From Streptomyces sp. NBC_00461 (GTDB lineage: Bacteria > Actinomycetota > Actinomycetes > Streptomycetales > Streptomycetaceae): 64,000 nt of DNA. A model generated the notes under the pieces. That model was not told the DNA's origin and searched no databases. It saw only the letters and a program-made list of their open reading frames with translations. The DNA lies in NCBI RefSeq assembly GCF_036013935.1, contig NZ_CP107902.1, forward strand, positions 2,327,001-2,391,000. Reading direction: 5' to 3'. Shown one piece after another: positions 1 to 8,356 of this stretch. A program made the translations under genes and the position numbers. Each line of letters starts with the position of its first letter. Positions within the stretch are counted from its first letter, which is position 1.

Positions 1-554
1 ACGACAAGGAGCAGGATGTGCCGGTGCGGGCTTACACCAGCGTCTACCCCTCCGGCATGGACAGGTCCTCCACCGCTCTGACGGGCATCGGCCAGTACAG
101 CGTCACCGCGACCCCGCTCCAAATGGCCATGGTGTCGGCCGCTATAGCGAACGGCGGCAAGCTGGTCTCGCCGCACATGGTCTCCCAGATCACCGACAGC
201 GGCGGTGACGTGCTGAAGAACTACGACGACGACGCGAGCACGAAGGAGATCGTCAGCTCGGGGACGGCCCGGCAACTGCAGTCCGCGATGCAGACGGTCG
301 TGGAGAAGGGCACCGGTACGAACGCGCAGATCCCGGGCGTGACCGTGGGCGGCAAGACGGGCACGGCCCAGCACGGCGAGAACAACAGCAAGACCCCGTA
401 CGCCTGGTTCACGTCCTACGGGAAGGCGGGCGGCAAGGAGGTCGCCGTCGCGGTCCTCGTCGAGCAGTCGAACGCGGCCCGCTCGGAGGTCAGCGGGAAC
501 GGCCTGGCCGCCCCCGTGGCCAAGGCCATGATGGAGGCGGCCCTCAAGAACTGA
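1..554 (+). CDS. Penicillin-binding transpeptidase, C-terminal part (5' truncated)
   Basis: The gene runs in from the left edge; the reading frame starts at base 3 and ends with TGA at 552-554. The visible 183 residues are the C-terminal half of a class B PBP transpeptidase domain. They include the stretch ATPLQMAMVSAAIANGG and the KTGTAQ box (KTG triad of the active site). The SxxK and SxN motifs must lie upstream of the window. Such enzymes cross-link peptidoglycan at the outer face of the membrane. It resembles the PbpA/PBP2-type proteins that Streptomyces carries in several copies, so the exact paralogue cannot be fixed. The downstream gene converges on it with a 10 bp gap. Confidence 0.85.
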   Translation, partial: DKEQDVPVRAYTSVYPSGMDRSSTALTGIGQYSVTATPLQMAMVSAAIANGGKLVSPHMVSQITDSGGDVLKNYDDDASTKEIVSSGTARQLQSAMQTVVEKGTGTNAQIPGVTVGGKTGTAQHGENNSKTPYAWFTSYGKAGGKEVAVAVLVEQSNAARSEVSGNGLAAPVAKAMMEAALKN

Positions 555-564
555 GCGCGGTCGG

Positions 565-2016
565 CTACTTCACGCCCAGGATCTGCTCCACCGGATCGAT
601 CGCGAAGTACACCAGGAACAGTGCCGACACCGCCCACAGCAGCCAGTGCACCTCCTTGGCCTTTCCCAGCACCGCCTTGATGAGGACGTAGGCCAGGAAG
701 CCCGCCCCGATGCCGTCCGTTATCGAGTACGTGAACGGCATCGTGGCGATCGTCAGGAACGCCGGGATGGCGATCTCGTACCGGTCCCAGTCGATGTGCT
801 TGACGTGGGTCATCATCAGGAAGCCGACGGCGATCAGGGCGGGCGCGGCGGCCTGCAGCGGGACGATCGTCAGCAGCGGGGTGAGGAACAGCGCGAGGCC
901 GAACATCCCGCCCGTGATCAGGTTCGCGAATCCGGTCCGCGCGCCCTCGCCGACGCCCGCCGCCGACTCGATGTACGCGGTGTTGGACGAGGCCGACCCG
1001 AGGCCACCCGCCACGGCCGCGGCGCCGTCGATGAACAGCACGCGGCCGATGCCCGGCACCTGCCCGTCCTCGTCGAGCAGCCCGGCCTCGGCGCTGATGC
1101 CGACGATGGTGCCCATGGCGTCGAAGAAGTCCGACAGGATCAGCGTGAACACCAGCAGGACCGCGGTGAGGATGCCGGCCTTCGCGAAGCCGCCGAACAG
1201 GCTGAAGTGACCGACGAGTCCGAAGTCCGGGGTGGAGACGATCTTGTCAGGCACGTGCGGGGTGGTCAGGCCCCAGCTCTTGATGTCCGCCACCGCGTCG
1301 ATGATGATCGCGACGATCGTCATGGTCACGATGCTGATCAGGATGGCGCCCTTCACCTTGCGCGCGAGCAGCGCGATGGTGAGCAGCACGCCGAGACAGA
1401 ACACCAGAACGGGCCAGCCGGTCAGCCGGCCGACCGCGCCCAGCTGGACCGGCACGGTGGTCTGGGCCACGTCCGGGATCCGGCTGACGAACCCGGCGTC
1501 GACGAAGCCGATGAACGCGATGAACAGGCCGATGCCGACACCGATGGCCTGCTTGAGCTGCTGCGGAATGGCGTTCATGATCGCCTCGCGCAGTCCGGTG
1601 AGCACCAGGACACAGATCAGGATGCCTTCGAGGACGACCAGGCCCATCGCGTCCGGCCAGCTCATCAGCGGGGCGAGCTGGAAGGCGACCACGGCGTTGA
1701 GGCCGAGGCCCGCCGCGATGGCGAGCGGGAGGTTGCCGCCGACACCCATGATGATCGTCATCACACAGGCCACCAGGGCGGTGGCGGTGACGAGCTGGCC
1801 GGTGTCGAGGGTGTGGCCGAACTTGTCCTTCGCGCTGCCGAGGATGATGGGATTCAGGACAAGGATGTAGGCCATCGTGAAGAACGTGGCGAACCCGCCG
1901 CGTATCTCCCGGCCGAAGGTGGATCCCCGCTCGGAGATCCTGAAGAACCGGTCGACGCCGTTCGCCGCTGGTGGCGCGGCACTTGGCCGGTCGGCCGTCT
2001 TCTGGGTGTCGGACAT
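565..2016 (-). CDS. NCS2-family purine (guanine/hypoxanthine/adenine) permease
   Basis: 483 residues, polytopic membrane protein. After a hydrophilic N-terminus, GFATFFTMAYILVLNP is the hallmark start of the AzgA-like branch of NCS2 nucleobase permeases. Later hallmark segments are SDFFDAMGTIVGISAEAG and SSNTAYIESAAGVGEGARTG, which form the substrate-binding half-helices. The family imports purine bases by proton symport. Start ATG at 2016 is preceded on its strand by an AGGAG Shine-Dalgarno. It is monocistronic and transcribed away from the sigma-factor gene at 2250. Substrate choice within the purines is inferred from the subfamily only. Confidence 0.88.
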   Translation of the reverse strand: MSDTQKTADRPSAAPPAANGVDRFFRISERGSTFGREIRGGFATFFTMAYILVLNPIILGSAKDKFGHTLDTGQLVTATALVACVMTIIMGVGGNLPLAIAAGLGLNAVVAFQLAPLMSWPDAMGLVVLEGILICVLVLTGLREAIMNAIPQQLKQAIGVGIGLFIAFIGFVDAGFVSRIPDVAQTTVPVQLGAVGRLTGWPVLVFCLGVLLTIALLARKVKGAILISIVTMTIVAIIIDAVADIKSWGLTTPHVPDKIVSTPDFGLVGHFSLFGGFAKAGILTAVLLVFTLILSDFFDAMGTIVGISAEAGLLDEDGQVPGIGRVLFIDGAAAVAGGLGSASSNTAYIESAAGVGEGARTGFANLITGGMFGLALFLTPLLTIVPLQAAAPALIAVGFLMMTHVKHIDWDRYEIAIPAFLTIATMPFTYSITDGIGAGFLAYVLIKAVLGKAKEVHWLLWAVSALFLVYFAIDPVEQILGVK

Positions 2017-2249
2017 GGCGGGTACTCCTCGTTGCCTGATTGATCAGTGTGCGGATGCTGGCTGGATTGTTCCCGTCTTGAACGGGTTTCAGGTTTTCTC
2101 CGTGTTACGGAATCGGAGTCGACCCGTCAGACTGCGTTCGAAGTCCTGTACGAAGCAAGGGGTTGATCGCTGCTACGCTTCCGGATCCTGACCGGGACAC
2201 ACCGCACGATCACATGTCATTCGCATGACACGCACAGAGAGGTTCGCCC
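2017..2249. promoter_or_regulatory. Divergent intergenic region, purine permease / ECF sigma factor
   Basis: This region must hold the promoters of the permease (leftward) and of the sigma factor (rightward). The only clear structure is a palindrome, TGTCAT-N4-ATGACA, at 2215-2230, just upstream of the sigma-factor ribosome binding site (GAGAGG, 8 nt before GTG 2250). I see no convincing -35/-10 pair and no riboswitch-like fold. Confidence 0.4.
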
Positions 2250-2816
2250 GTGGGCACTGTCGTCGACGACGCAGCCTCCGTGGAGTTCCATGCCTTCTTC
2301 GAGCGGCACTACGCCGAACTGTCCCGGCTCGCCCATCTGTTGACCGGCGAGGCGGACGCCGCCGACGATCTCGCGGCCGACGCGCTGCTCGCGCTGTGGC
2401 ACCGCTGGGACCGGGTGCGCGCGGCGGACCACCCGGTCGCCTACGCCCGCGGAGTCGTCGCCAACCTGGCCCGCACCCGGATCCGCAGCGTGGTGCGCGA
2501 GCGCCGGCGGATCTCGCTGTTCTGGTCGCAGCGCGAGGAGAAAACCGAGAATCCCGACATAGCGGGCGTCGTTGACGTTCAGGAGGCCTTGCGCAGGCTG
2601 CCGTTCCGGAAGCGGGCGTGTGTGGTGCTGCGGCACGCGTTCGATCTGTCGGAGAAGGACACCGCTCTCGCCCTGGGTGTTTCCGTGGGTACGGTTAAGT
2701 CCCAGACATCCAAGGGGATGGCCGAGCTGCGCACGCTGCTGGGCTCCCAGCGCGTGCCGCACAGGGTGCACGCGGCGATGGTGCGTGGCGGCAAGAGCGA
2801 AGGAACGGACCGATGA
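2250..2816 (+). CDS. ECF RNA polymerase sigma factor, SigE-family type
   Basis: 188 residues with GTG start and GAGAGG ribosome binding site. Region 2 spans roughly residues 10-75 (FHAFFERHYAELSRLAHLLTG, then ADDLAADALLALWHRWDRV). Region 4 spans roughly 115-175 (LRRLPFRKRACVVLRHAFDLSEKDTALALGVSVGTVKS, a helix-turn-helix). The architecture is that of the short ECF41/SigE-like actinobacterial sigma factors. The TGA overlaps the ATG of the next gene (ATGA), so translation is coupled to a membrane protein that is likely its regulator. The signal it answers to cannot be read from sequence. Confidence 0.88.
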   Translation: MGTVVDDAASVEFHAFFERHYAELSRLAHLLTGEADAADDLAADALLALWHRWDRVRAADHPVAYARGVVANLARTRIRSVVRERRRISLFWSQREEKTENPDIAGVVDVQEALRRLPFRKRACVVLRHAFDLSEKDTALALGVSVGTVKSQTSKGMAELRTLLGSQRVPHRVHAAMVRGGKSEGTDR

Positions 2817-3664
2817 AGCAGCAGGACGTGCACGACGAGCTGCGCGCCCGGCTGCACGAGGCGGCCCGGACGCACGAGCCCAACCGGGCCAGGATCCTGG
2901 CGCGCGTCGAGCGGGGCATGAGCGAGCGGGACACGAGCGACCGCGCCGGCCACCGGGCGACCCGTCCGCCGGTGTGGGGCTGGGCACGCGTGGTCGGTGC
3001 GACGGCCGCGGTCGCGGGCATGCTCGCGGTCGGCGGTTACGCGGTGGCGTCCGCGGTGAAGGACGACACTCACCCGCAGCAGCAGACGGTCACGGTCTCC
3101 CCGACGCCCACGCCGTCGCCGGACGCGACGATGAGCCGCGCGCCCGTCCCGCCGGTGGAACCGGCGCCGAGCAGATCGTCCGGGTCCTCCAGGGCGGACA
3201 ACACCCCCTCCACGAAGCCCTCTTCCTCCGTGCTGCCGCCCGCGGCCGGCGAGCAGGACGGTCCGCTGTGGTCAGTGGGCTCGGTGGACCCGAAAAGCAA
3301 CGAATTCTGGGCGCAGAGCGATCTCACCCTGAAGAACGCCGAGCAGTTCACCTCCCTCACCGTGCAGTTGAAGGTCGCGCAGACCGGCGGGGTCAGCTCG
3401 ACCGGTGCCTGGCGCGCGCTGCCGGAGAAGGACTTCGACCTCACGATCGGCGAGCAGGACGGCTTCCTGGTCTACACGTGGGTACTCAAGGAGGGCCGTT
3501 CGGTCCCCAAGGGCGAGTGGGAGTTCGCCGGGCAGTACGACCACGCGCGCGGCGCCCGGAACGCCAAGGACGACAGCTACACGGTCAAGGCCACGGCGGG
3601 CGGAAAGCAGTACGCGGTGAGCGGCGGCTTCGCGGCTCAGACGGGCGCCACGGGTGACTCGTAA
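2813..3664 (+). CDS. Single-pass membrane protein, probable partner of the upstream sigma factor
   Basis: 283 residues. A charged cytoplasmic N-terminus (about 1-55) is followed by one transmembrane helix (about 58-82, WARVVGATAAVAGMLAVGGYAVASAV). Next come a Pro/Ser/Thr-rich linker (about 90-150) and an extracytoplasmic domain (about 155-280) rich in beta-type sequence. The ATGA overlap with the sigma gene and the one-helix topology suggest an anti-sigma or signal-sensing role. No zinc-binding anti-sigma motif (HxxxCxxC) is present, so that role is inference. No close family recognised. Confidence 0.7.
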   Translation: MKQQDVHDELRARLHEAARTHEPNRARILARVERGMSERDTSDRAGHRATRPPVWGWARVVGATAAVAGMLAVGGYAVASAVKDDTHPQQQTVTVSPTPTPSPDATMSRAPVPPVEPAPSRSSGSSRADNTPSTKPSSSVLPPAAGEQDGPLWSVGSVDPKSNEFWAQSDLTLKNAEQFTSLTVQLKVAQTGGVSSTGAWRALPEKDFDLTIGEQDGFLVYTWVLKEGRSVPKGEWEFAGQYDHARGARNAKDDSYTVKATAGGKQYAVSGGFAAQTGATGDS

Positions 3665-3956
3665 AAAAGTTCCGCCGCCACGGCAACCCTTTCCTCGCCG
3701 GTGGCGACCAGAAGGCGCAAGGTTTCACGACCGTGATCTTCAAGTCCGTGATCTTCGAGACGATAATCGCCGTCAGCGACCAACCGGGCGTCCGCTTTCG
3801 ACGTCCCTACCAGTGCGTGGCACACGAACACCACCTGTACCTGCCGGTCTGAGCCCCCCTCGGCCGGCAGCCGCCGACTGAGCCCCCCTCGTCGGCGACA
3901 GAGCGCCCCCGCCGGCGACGGCCGGCGGGGGCGCTTCGACCTCTAGGTCCACCCGG
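3665..3956. other. Intergenic region with repeats and terminator
   Basis: 292 bp between convergent genes. It holds an 11 bp direct repeat (CCGTGATCTTC, around 3731-3757), two degenerate copies of CTGAGCCCCCCTCG near 3850-3890, and the strong hairpin listed separately. A frame open from 3660 to 3852 has no good start codon and was not called. Confidence 0.5.
3902..3935. terminator. Bidirectional hairpin terminator
   Basis: Perfect 14 bp GC-rich stem (3903-3916 with 3921-3934), extendable by one A-T pair, loop GACG. It lies between the sigma-partner gene (rightward) and the pectate lyase gene (leftward), both of which end here. There is no long T-tract, as is usual in Streptomyces. Confidence 0.75.
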
Positions 3957-5111
3957 TCAGTTCATGGTGGATCCGATCGTGGTGGGACCCGTCGTCAGGA
4001 ACGTCGTCGCGGGCAGCGAGCCGTCCGGCTTGCGCGCCCCGTATGCCGTCGTCGCGTCCGTCGACCGGAAGGCCAGCGTACTCACCCCGCTGTCCCAGTT
4101 GTTCGCGGCGGAGACGGCGGACGGACCCAGCTTGTCCGGGCCGCCTTTGTCGCCCACGGCGAGGTTGCGCGCGAGCCGGGCCCTGCCCGTGGCGAAGTAG
4201 AAGCCGGTCTCGGTGTTGGCGTACGCGGTGTTGCGGTTGAGGGCGATGGCGCCGGTGTTGGAGTTCTCGGTGAACCCGTTCAGCGTGTTGTCCCAGGCCG
4301 CGTTGTTGTTGACGACGTGCGCGACCGCGACGCCCCCGCCGCCCAGTTTGAAGCCGTTGCCGTTGCCCTCGAAGGCGGAGTCGTTCCAGCGGTTCCTGCC
4401 GTTGCCGAAGGCCCAGGAGTGCTCGACGGTGACCGGCGAGGAGAACTGCCACAGGTCGAGGCCGTCGTCCGAGTTGTTGTACAGGCGGGCACCCGTGACC
4501 TTGTTGCCCGTCCCCGAGCCGAACTTGATCGCGATGCCGTCGGCGTTCTGCCCGTGCCCGGCGGGGTCGTAGTTGCCGTAACTGTCCAGGTTCTGGACGA
4601 GGTTGTTCACCGTGTTGTCGCCGCGCAGCGTGAACCCGGAGTCGCCGTTGTCGGCGGTGACCAGGTTCTTGAAGATGCCGCCGGTGGACGAGGTGACGAC
4701 TAATCCCTGGGCCGGGGAGTTCTGGAAGGTGAGGTTCTGGACCGTCCAGTAGCTGCCGTAGATCCCGGTGAGCCAGGAGCCGGCGGGCAGCCTGGAGCCG
4801 TCGATCCTCACCTTCTCGCTGCCGTACGCCTGCAGGATGATGCGGTTCGAACTCGTGCCGCCGGCCGTGGACTTGAGGGTGGCCGTCGGGTAGTAGGTGC
4901 CGGCGCGCACCTGGATGACGGTGCCCGCGGCCGCGTTCCTCACGGCCGACTCCAGTTGGGCCGTCGTGGACACGGTGACCGTCGTCGTGGCGGCCTGGGC
5001 GCCGCCGCCCGACAGGCCGAGACAGACGCCGCCCGCTCCGGCGGAGAGGGCCACGGCGGCGGCGATGGAAAGAGTGCGCGTTCTGCGGTGGCGTCCGGTG
5101 CTGAGTCGCAC
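3957..5111 (-). CDS. Secreted pectate lyase, polysaccharide lyase family 9
   Basis: 384 residues from the GTG at 5111, chosen because AGGAAAGGA precedes it and a signal peptide follows directly (Arg-rich start, hydrophobic core, cleavage after GGGAQA at about 40). The mature protein is a right-handed beta-helix. The PL9 catalytic set is complete and correctly spaced: D191, D215, D216 and D219 for calcium, and K255 as base. These match D209, D233, D234, D237 and K273 of the Erwinia Pel9A enzyme with identical spacing. It should cleave homogalacturonan outside the cell by beta-elimination. It is divergent from the GH43 gene and shares a control region with it. Confidence 0.9.
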   Translation of the reverse strand: MRLSTGRHRRTRTLSIAAAVALSAGAGGVCLGLSGGGAQAATTTVTVSTTAQLESAVRNAAAGTVIQVRAGTYYPTATLKSTAGGTSSNRIILQAYGSEKVRIDGSRLPAGSWLTGIYGSYWTVQNLTFQNSPAQGLVVTSSTGGIFKNLVTADNGDSGFTLRGDNTVNNLVQNLDSYGNYDPAGHGQNADGIAIKFGSGTGNKVTGARLYNNSDDGLDLWQFSSPVTVEHSWAFGNGRNRWNDSAFEGNGNGFKLGGGGVAVAHVVNNNAAWDNTLNGFTENSNTGAIALNRNTAYANTETGFYFATGRARLARNLAVGDKGGPDKLGPSAVSAANNWDSGVSTLAFRSTDATTAYGARKPDGSLPATTFLTTGPTTIGSTMN

Positions 5112-5362
5112 GGGGCGTTCCTTTCCTGGGAGACGGGGACGAAACGGGCCGGAGGGGGGCCTCCCCGGCCCGTTTCTGCACCCCAGTCGCCGCCATGGCC
5201 ACAAGAGGTTGCCCCTGCCGCCCTCGAAAGCAAGCGAAACTTTCGACGGCTCTCCCCCCGCGTTCACCGGTTGACGTGCTGTTTCCCCGCTGGTGACACT
5301 CCGATGGCGCCGCAGTCCGTTCACCGCCCCGCCCAGTACCGCGCAATCCAGGAGCCCCGCCC
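5112..5362. promoter_or_regulatory. Shared control region of pectate lyase and GH43 genes
   Basis: A perfect 11 bp palindrome CGAAACTTTCG sits at 5235-5245, inside a larger imperfect repeat (TCGAAAG 5224-5230, CTTTCGA 5240-5246). I recall this exact motif as an operator upstream of Streptomyces xylanase genes. A second structure is an inverted repeat with perfect 12 bp arms, GAAACGGGCCGG (5141-5152) and its complement (5165-5176). It lies in the predicted leader of the lyase mRNA, 30-65 nt before its start. The GH43 gene has AGGAG at 5350-5354. Confidence 0.6.
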
Positions 5363-7468
5363 GTGAACCACCCCGAGTACGCCGGCTATCTCTTCGCCTA
5401 CTTCACCGGCGAGGGCACCGCGGACGGCGAGCAGATCCGCTATGCCCTCAGCCGCGGCAACGACCCCCTGCACTGGCGCGAGCTCAACCAGGGCAAGCCG
5501 GTCCTGACGTCGACGACCGGCGGGAAGGGGCTGCGCGATCCGTTCGTGATCCGCTCCCCGAAGGGCGACTCGTTCCACCTGATCGCCACCGACCTCAGGA
5601 TGTACGACAACAGCAGCGGCAGCTGGGACGACGTGCAGCGGCACGGCAGCAAGTCGATCATGATCTGGGAGTCCACCGACCTGGTCCACTGGACCGAGGG
5701 GCGTCTGGTGAAGGTGGCCCCGGACCATGCGGGCAACGCCTGGGCGCCGGAGGCCTGTTGGGACGACAGCCTCGGTGAGTACGTCGTCTTCTGGGCGTCG
5801 AAGCTGTACGCCGACGACGACCCCGGCCACACCGGATCGACGTACAACAAGATGCTGTACGCGACGACGAAGGACTTCCGCACCTTCAGCGAGCCGAAGG
5901 TCTGGGACGACCCCGGCCACTCGGTGATCGACTCGACGGTCGTGAAGTACAGGGACACCTACTACCGCTACACCAAGGACGAGCGCGACCTGTCCTCCGG
6001 CTCGCCCTGCTCGCAGTTCATCACCGGCGAGAAGTCGACGAGCCTGACGTCGACCACGTACGGCCTCGTCTCCGACTGCGTCGGCAGCGGCTCGATCGAC
6101 CGCGGCGAGGGGCCCACGGTCTTCAGGTCCAACACCGAGAAGAAGTGGTACCTGTTCATCGACGAGTTCGGCGAGCGGGGCTACGTCCCCTTCGAGACCA
6201 CCGACCTCGACTCGGGCAAGTGGACGATGTCCACGAACCACCAGCTGCCGGCAAGTCCGCGGCACGGCACGGTGATGCCGGTGACCCAGGCCGAGTACGA
6301 CCGGCTGCTGGCCGCGTATCCAGCCACCTCCACCTCGGTCGTGGACGCGACGGCCGAGGGCCAGAAGGGGTACGCCGTCGTCACGGAGGCCTCCTCGAAG
6401 GTCGTGCTGCCGATGCGGCCGGACGCCGATCTCTCCAGCCTCGCCCCGCGGATCGATGTGGGTGCCGGCGCGACCGTGAGCCCCGCGTCCGGTACCCGGC
6501 GCGACTTCCGCACGCCGCAGACGTACACGGTGAAGGCGGCCGACGGCACGAGCCGCACCTGGACCGTCGAGGCGGTGCCCACGCGCAGTCCGGTCCTGCC
6601 CGGCCTCAACGCCGACCCGGACGTGCGCCATCTGGACGGCCGGTACTGGATCTACCCGACGACGGACGGCTTCCCGGGCTGGAGCGGGACGCGGTTCAAG
6701 GCGTACTCGTCGAGGGACCTGGTCCACTGGACGGACCACGGGGTCGTCCTGGACCTGGGCACGGACGTGTCCTGGGCGGACACGTATGCGTGGGCCCCGG
6801 CGATCGCCGAGCGCGACGGCAGGTACTACTTCTACTTCTGCGCCGAGCAGCAGACAGGGGTCGCGGTCGCCGACTCGCCGGCCGGTCCGTTCAAGGACGC
6901 GCTGGGCGAACCCCTCGTGGCCAAGGGGACGTTGAGCGGCCAGATGATCGACCCGGCCGTCTTCACGGACGACGACGGGACGTCGTATCTCTACTGGGGC
7001 AACGGCCACGGGTACGTCGTGCCGCTGAACGACGACATGGTGTCGTACGACGCGACGAAGGTGAAGGACATCACCCCGGACAACTTCCGCGAGGGATCCT
7101 TCGTGATCAAGCGCAGGGGCACGTACTACTTCATGTGGTCCGAGGACGACACCCGCAGCGAGAACTACCACGTCGCCTACGCGACGGGACCGTCCCCGCT
7201 CGGCCCGTGGACCGAGCGGGGGACGATCCTTTCGAAGCGGCCCGAGTACGGGATCCTCGGGACCGGCCACCACTCCGTGGTGAACACCCCCGGCACCGAC
7301 GACTGGTACATCGTCTATCACCGGTTCGCCCTGAACGGCCCCGGGAAGCCCTGCGGTGACGGCATGCACCGCGAGACGACCGTCGACCGCCTGACGTTCG
7401 CGGCGGACGGGACCATCGAGCCGGTGCTGCCGACCCTCGAATCGGTCGGGCCGGTGCGTTCTAGCTGA
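5363..7468 (+). CDS. Tandem GH43 glycoside hydrolase (arabinan-type), no signal peptide
   Basis: 701 residues with GTG start and AGGAG at 5350. It has two five-bladed beta-propeller modules joined by an Ig-like linker (about 325-405). In module 1 the likely catalytic residues are D59 (LRDPF), D190 (VIDST) and E249 (RGEGP). In module 2 they are D418 (NADPD), D530 (MIDPA) and E577 (REGSF), a full GH43 triad. The family removes arabinofuranosyl or xylosyl units from plant polysaccharides. No secretory leader is present: the frame is closed by TGA at 5294-5296 and the codons between encode nothing hydrophobic. The product therefore acts inside the cell or is exported unconventionally. Its 3' end overlaps the next, convergent gene by 8 bp. 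Confidence 0.82.
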   Translation: MNHPEYAGYLFAYFTGEGTADGEQIRYALSRGNDPLHWRELNQGKPVLTSTTGGKGLRDPFVIRSPKGDSFHLIATDLRMYDNSSGSWDDVQRHGSKSIMIWESTDLVHWTEGRLVKVAPDHAGNAWAPEACWDDSLGEYVVFWASKLYADDDPGHTGSTYNKMLYATTKDFRTFSEPKVWDDPGHSVIDSTVVKYRDTYYRYTKDERDLSSGSPCSQFITGEKSTSLTSTTYGLVSDCVGSGSIDRGEGPTVFRSNTEKKWYLFIDEFGERGYVPFETTDLDSGKWTMSTNHQLPASPRHGTVMPVTQAEYDRLLAAYPATSTSVVDATAEGQKGYAVVTEASSKVVLPMRPDADLSSLAPRIDVGAGATVSPASGTRRDFRTPQTYTVKAADGTSRTWTVEAVPTRSPVLPGLNADPDVRHLDGRYWIYPTTDGFPGWSGTRFKAYSSRDLVHWTDHGVVLDLGTDVSWADTYAWAPAIAERDGRYYFYFCAEQQTGVAVADSPAGPFKDALGEPLVAKGTLSGQMIDPAVFTDDDGTSYLYWGNGHGYVVPLNDDMVSYDATKVKDITPDNFREGSFVIKRRGTYYFMWSEDDTRSENYHVAYATGPSPLGPWTERGTILSKRPEYGILGTGHHSVVNTPGTDDWYIVYHRFALNGPGKPCGDGMHRETTVDRLTFAADGTIEPVLPTLESVGPVRSS

Positions 7469-8258
7469 CGAAGTACGTCGGGTTCGGGATCTTGTACGTC
7501 CGGTCGGCGTAGCCGCCGTCCAGGTCCGAGTACTGGTCCCCGAAGTTGGCGACGATCTCGTACCCGAGGTCCTTCTCGATGTGCTTGCGCGTACCGGACT
7601 TGTACTGCACGGTCGTGCAGGTCCAGGTGCCCGGAGTGGCGCAGGCGCTCAGGTAGGACGGCGGGTTCGCGGCGTCCTTGAGGAACATGTGGCCGGCGTC
7701 GAGGTTCACGTCGGCGCCGGTCTTCTTCAGGTTCTCGACCGCCGCGGTGCGCTGCGCCTCGCTGAGGCCGGAGTTGTAGAAGACCTCGACGCCCTTCTGC
7801 TGCGCGTACCGGACGAGCTCGGCGCTGCCGAAGACGCCCGGGCGGTCCGCCTTGTTGACGTACGCCGCCCAAGTGGCGGAGTTGTACGTGTAGTTGTAGC
7901 GCTTCTCGTAGTCGAGGCTGAGCAGCAGGGTGTCGTCGATGTCGAAGACGACCGCGGGCTTCTCACCCCGGTGGTGGGCCTTGCGGGCCGCCTGGTCGAT
8001 GTACTTGCGAGCGGCGGAGTCGATACGCGCCAGATCCTTGGCGTACGGGCTGTACGCGGACGCCTGGTACACGCCGTCCGCGTCCGCCGTGGTGCCGTAG
8101 TAGGTGTCGATGTCCTTCACCAGGAGCCCGATGTTGTAAGGCTCGTGGGTGGAGTTGGCCGTGGACTGTCCGGCCGTGGCCGCACCGGCCCCGTAGACAG
8201 CGGCGCCGGTGAGGGCACACGCCGCGGTGATGGCCGCGATACGCAGTGGCTTATGCAT
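7461..8258 (-). CDS. Secreted HAD-superfamily (subclass IIIB) acid phosphatase
   Basis: 265 residues. A signal peptide (about 1-30, ITAACALTGAAVYGAGAATAG) precedes a HAD domain with the nucleophile motif VFDIDDTLL at about residue 106. Further motifs are FYNSG (motif 2 region) and NFGDQYSDLDGG near the C-terminus (acidic motif). Proteins of this kind are extracellular phosphomonoesterases. Start ATG at 8258. A 14 bp motif shared with another secreted phosphoesterase gene lies only 7 bp upstream (8265-8278), which suggests common control. Confidence 0.85.
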   Translation of the reverse strand: MHKPLRIAAITAACALTGAAVYGAGAATAGQSTANSTHEPYNIGLLVKDIDTYYGTTADADGVYQASAYSPYAKDLARIDSAARKYIDQAARKAHHRGEKPAVVFDIDDTLLLSLDYEKRYNYTYNSATWAAYVNKADRPGVFGSAELVRYAQQKGVEVFYNSGLSEAQRTAAVENLKKTGADVNLDAGHMFLKDAANPPSYLSACATPGTWTCTTVQYKSGTRKHIEKDLGYEIVANFGDQYSDLDGGYADRTYKIPNPTYFVS

Positions 8259-8264
8259 GACAGG

Positions 8265-8278
8265 TTTCTACGCGCGTC
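8265..8278. promoter_or_regulatory. TTTCTACGCGCGTC motif before acid phosphatase gene
   Basis: A 14 bp sequence identical to one arm of the large palindrome at 30152-30204. Both copies lie immediately upstream of genes for secreted phosphoester-cleaving enzymes. Probable operator or conserved promoter element; the binding protein is unknown to me. Confidence 0.45.
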
Positions 8279-8356
8279 ACCCCCGTGGGCGCGAGACCCG
8301 TTGCCCGATCGATATCTGTTCCACGGGCAAAAAACGGGTCAAGCGCCCTGGACGCA

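Noticed and set aside
646..2043. Rightward 465-codon frame opposite the purine permease
   Set aside because: Arg/Asp/His-rich sequence without domain, exactly antisense to a well-supported permease.
3660..3852. Frame open after the sigma-partner gene
   Set aside because: No good start codon or ribosome binding site. It contains an 11 bp direct repeat that explains the repeated VIF(K/E) pattern. It could be a remnant but cannot be supported.
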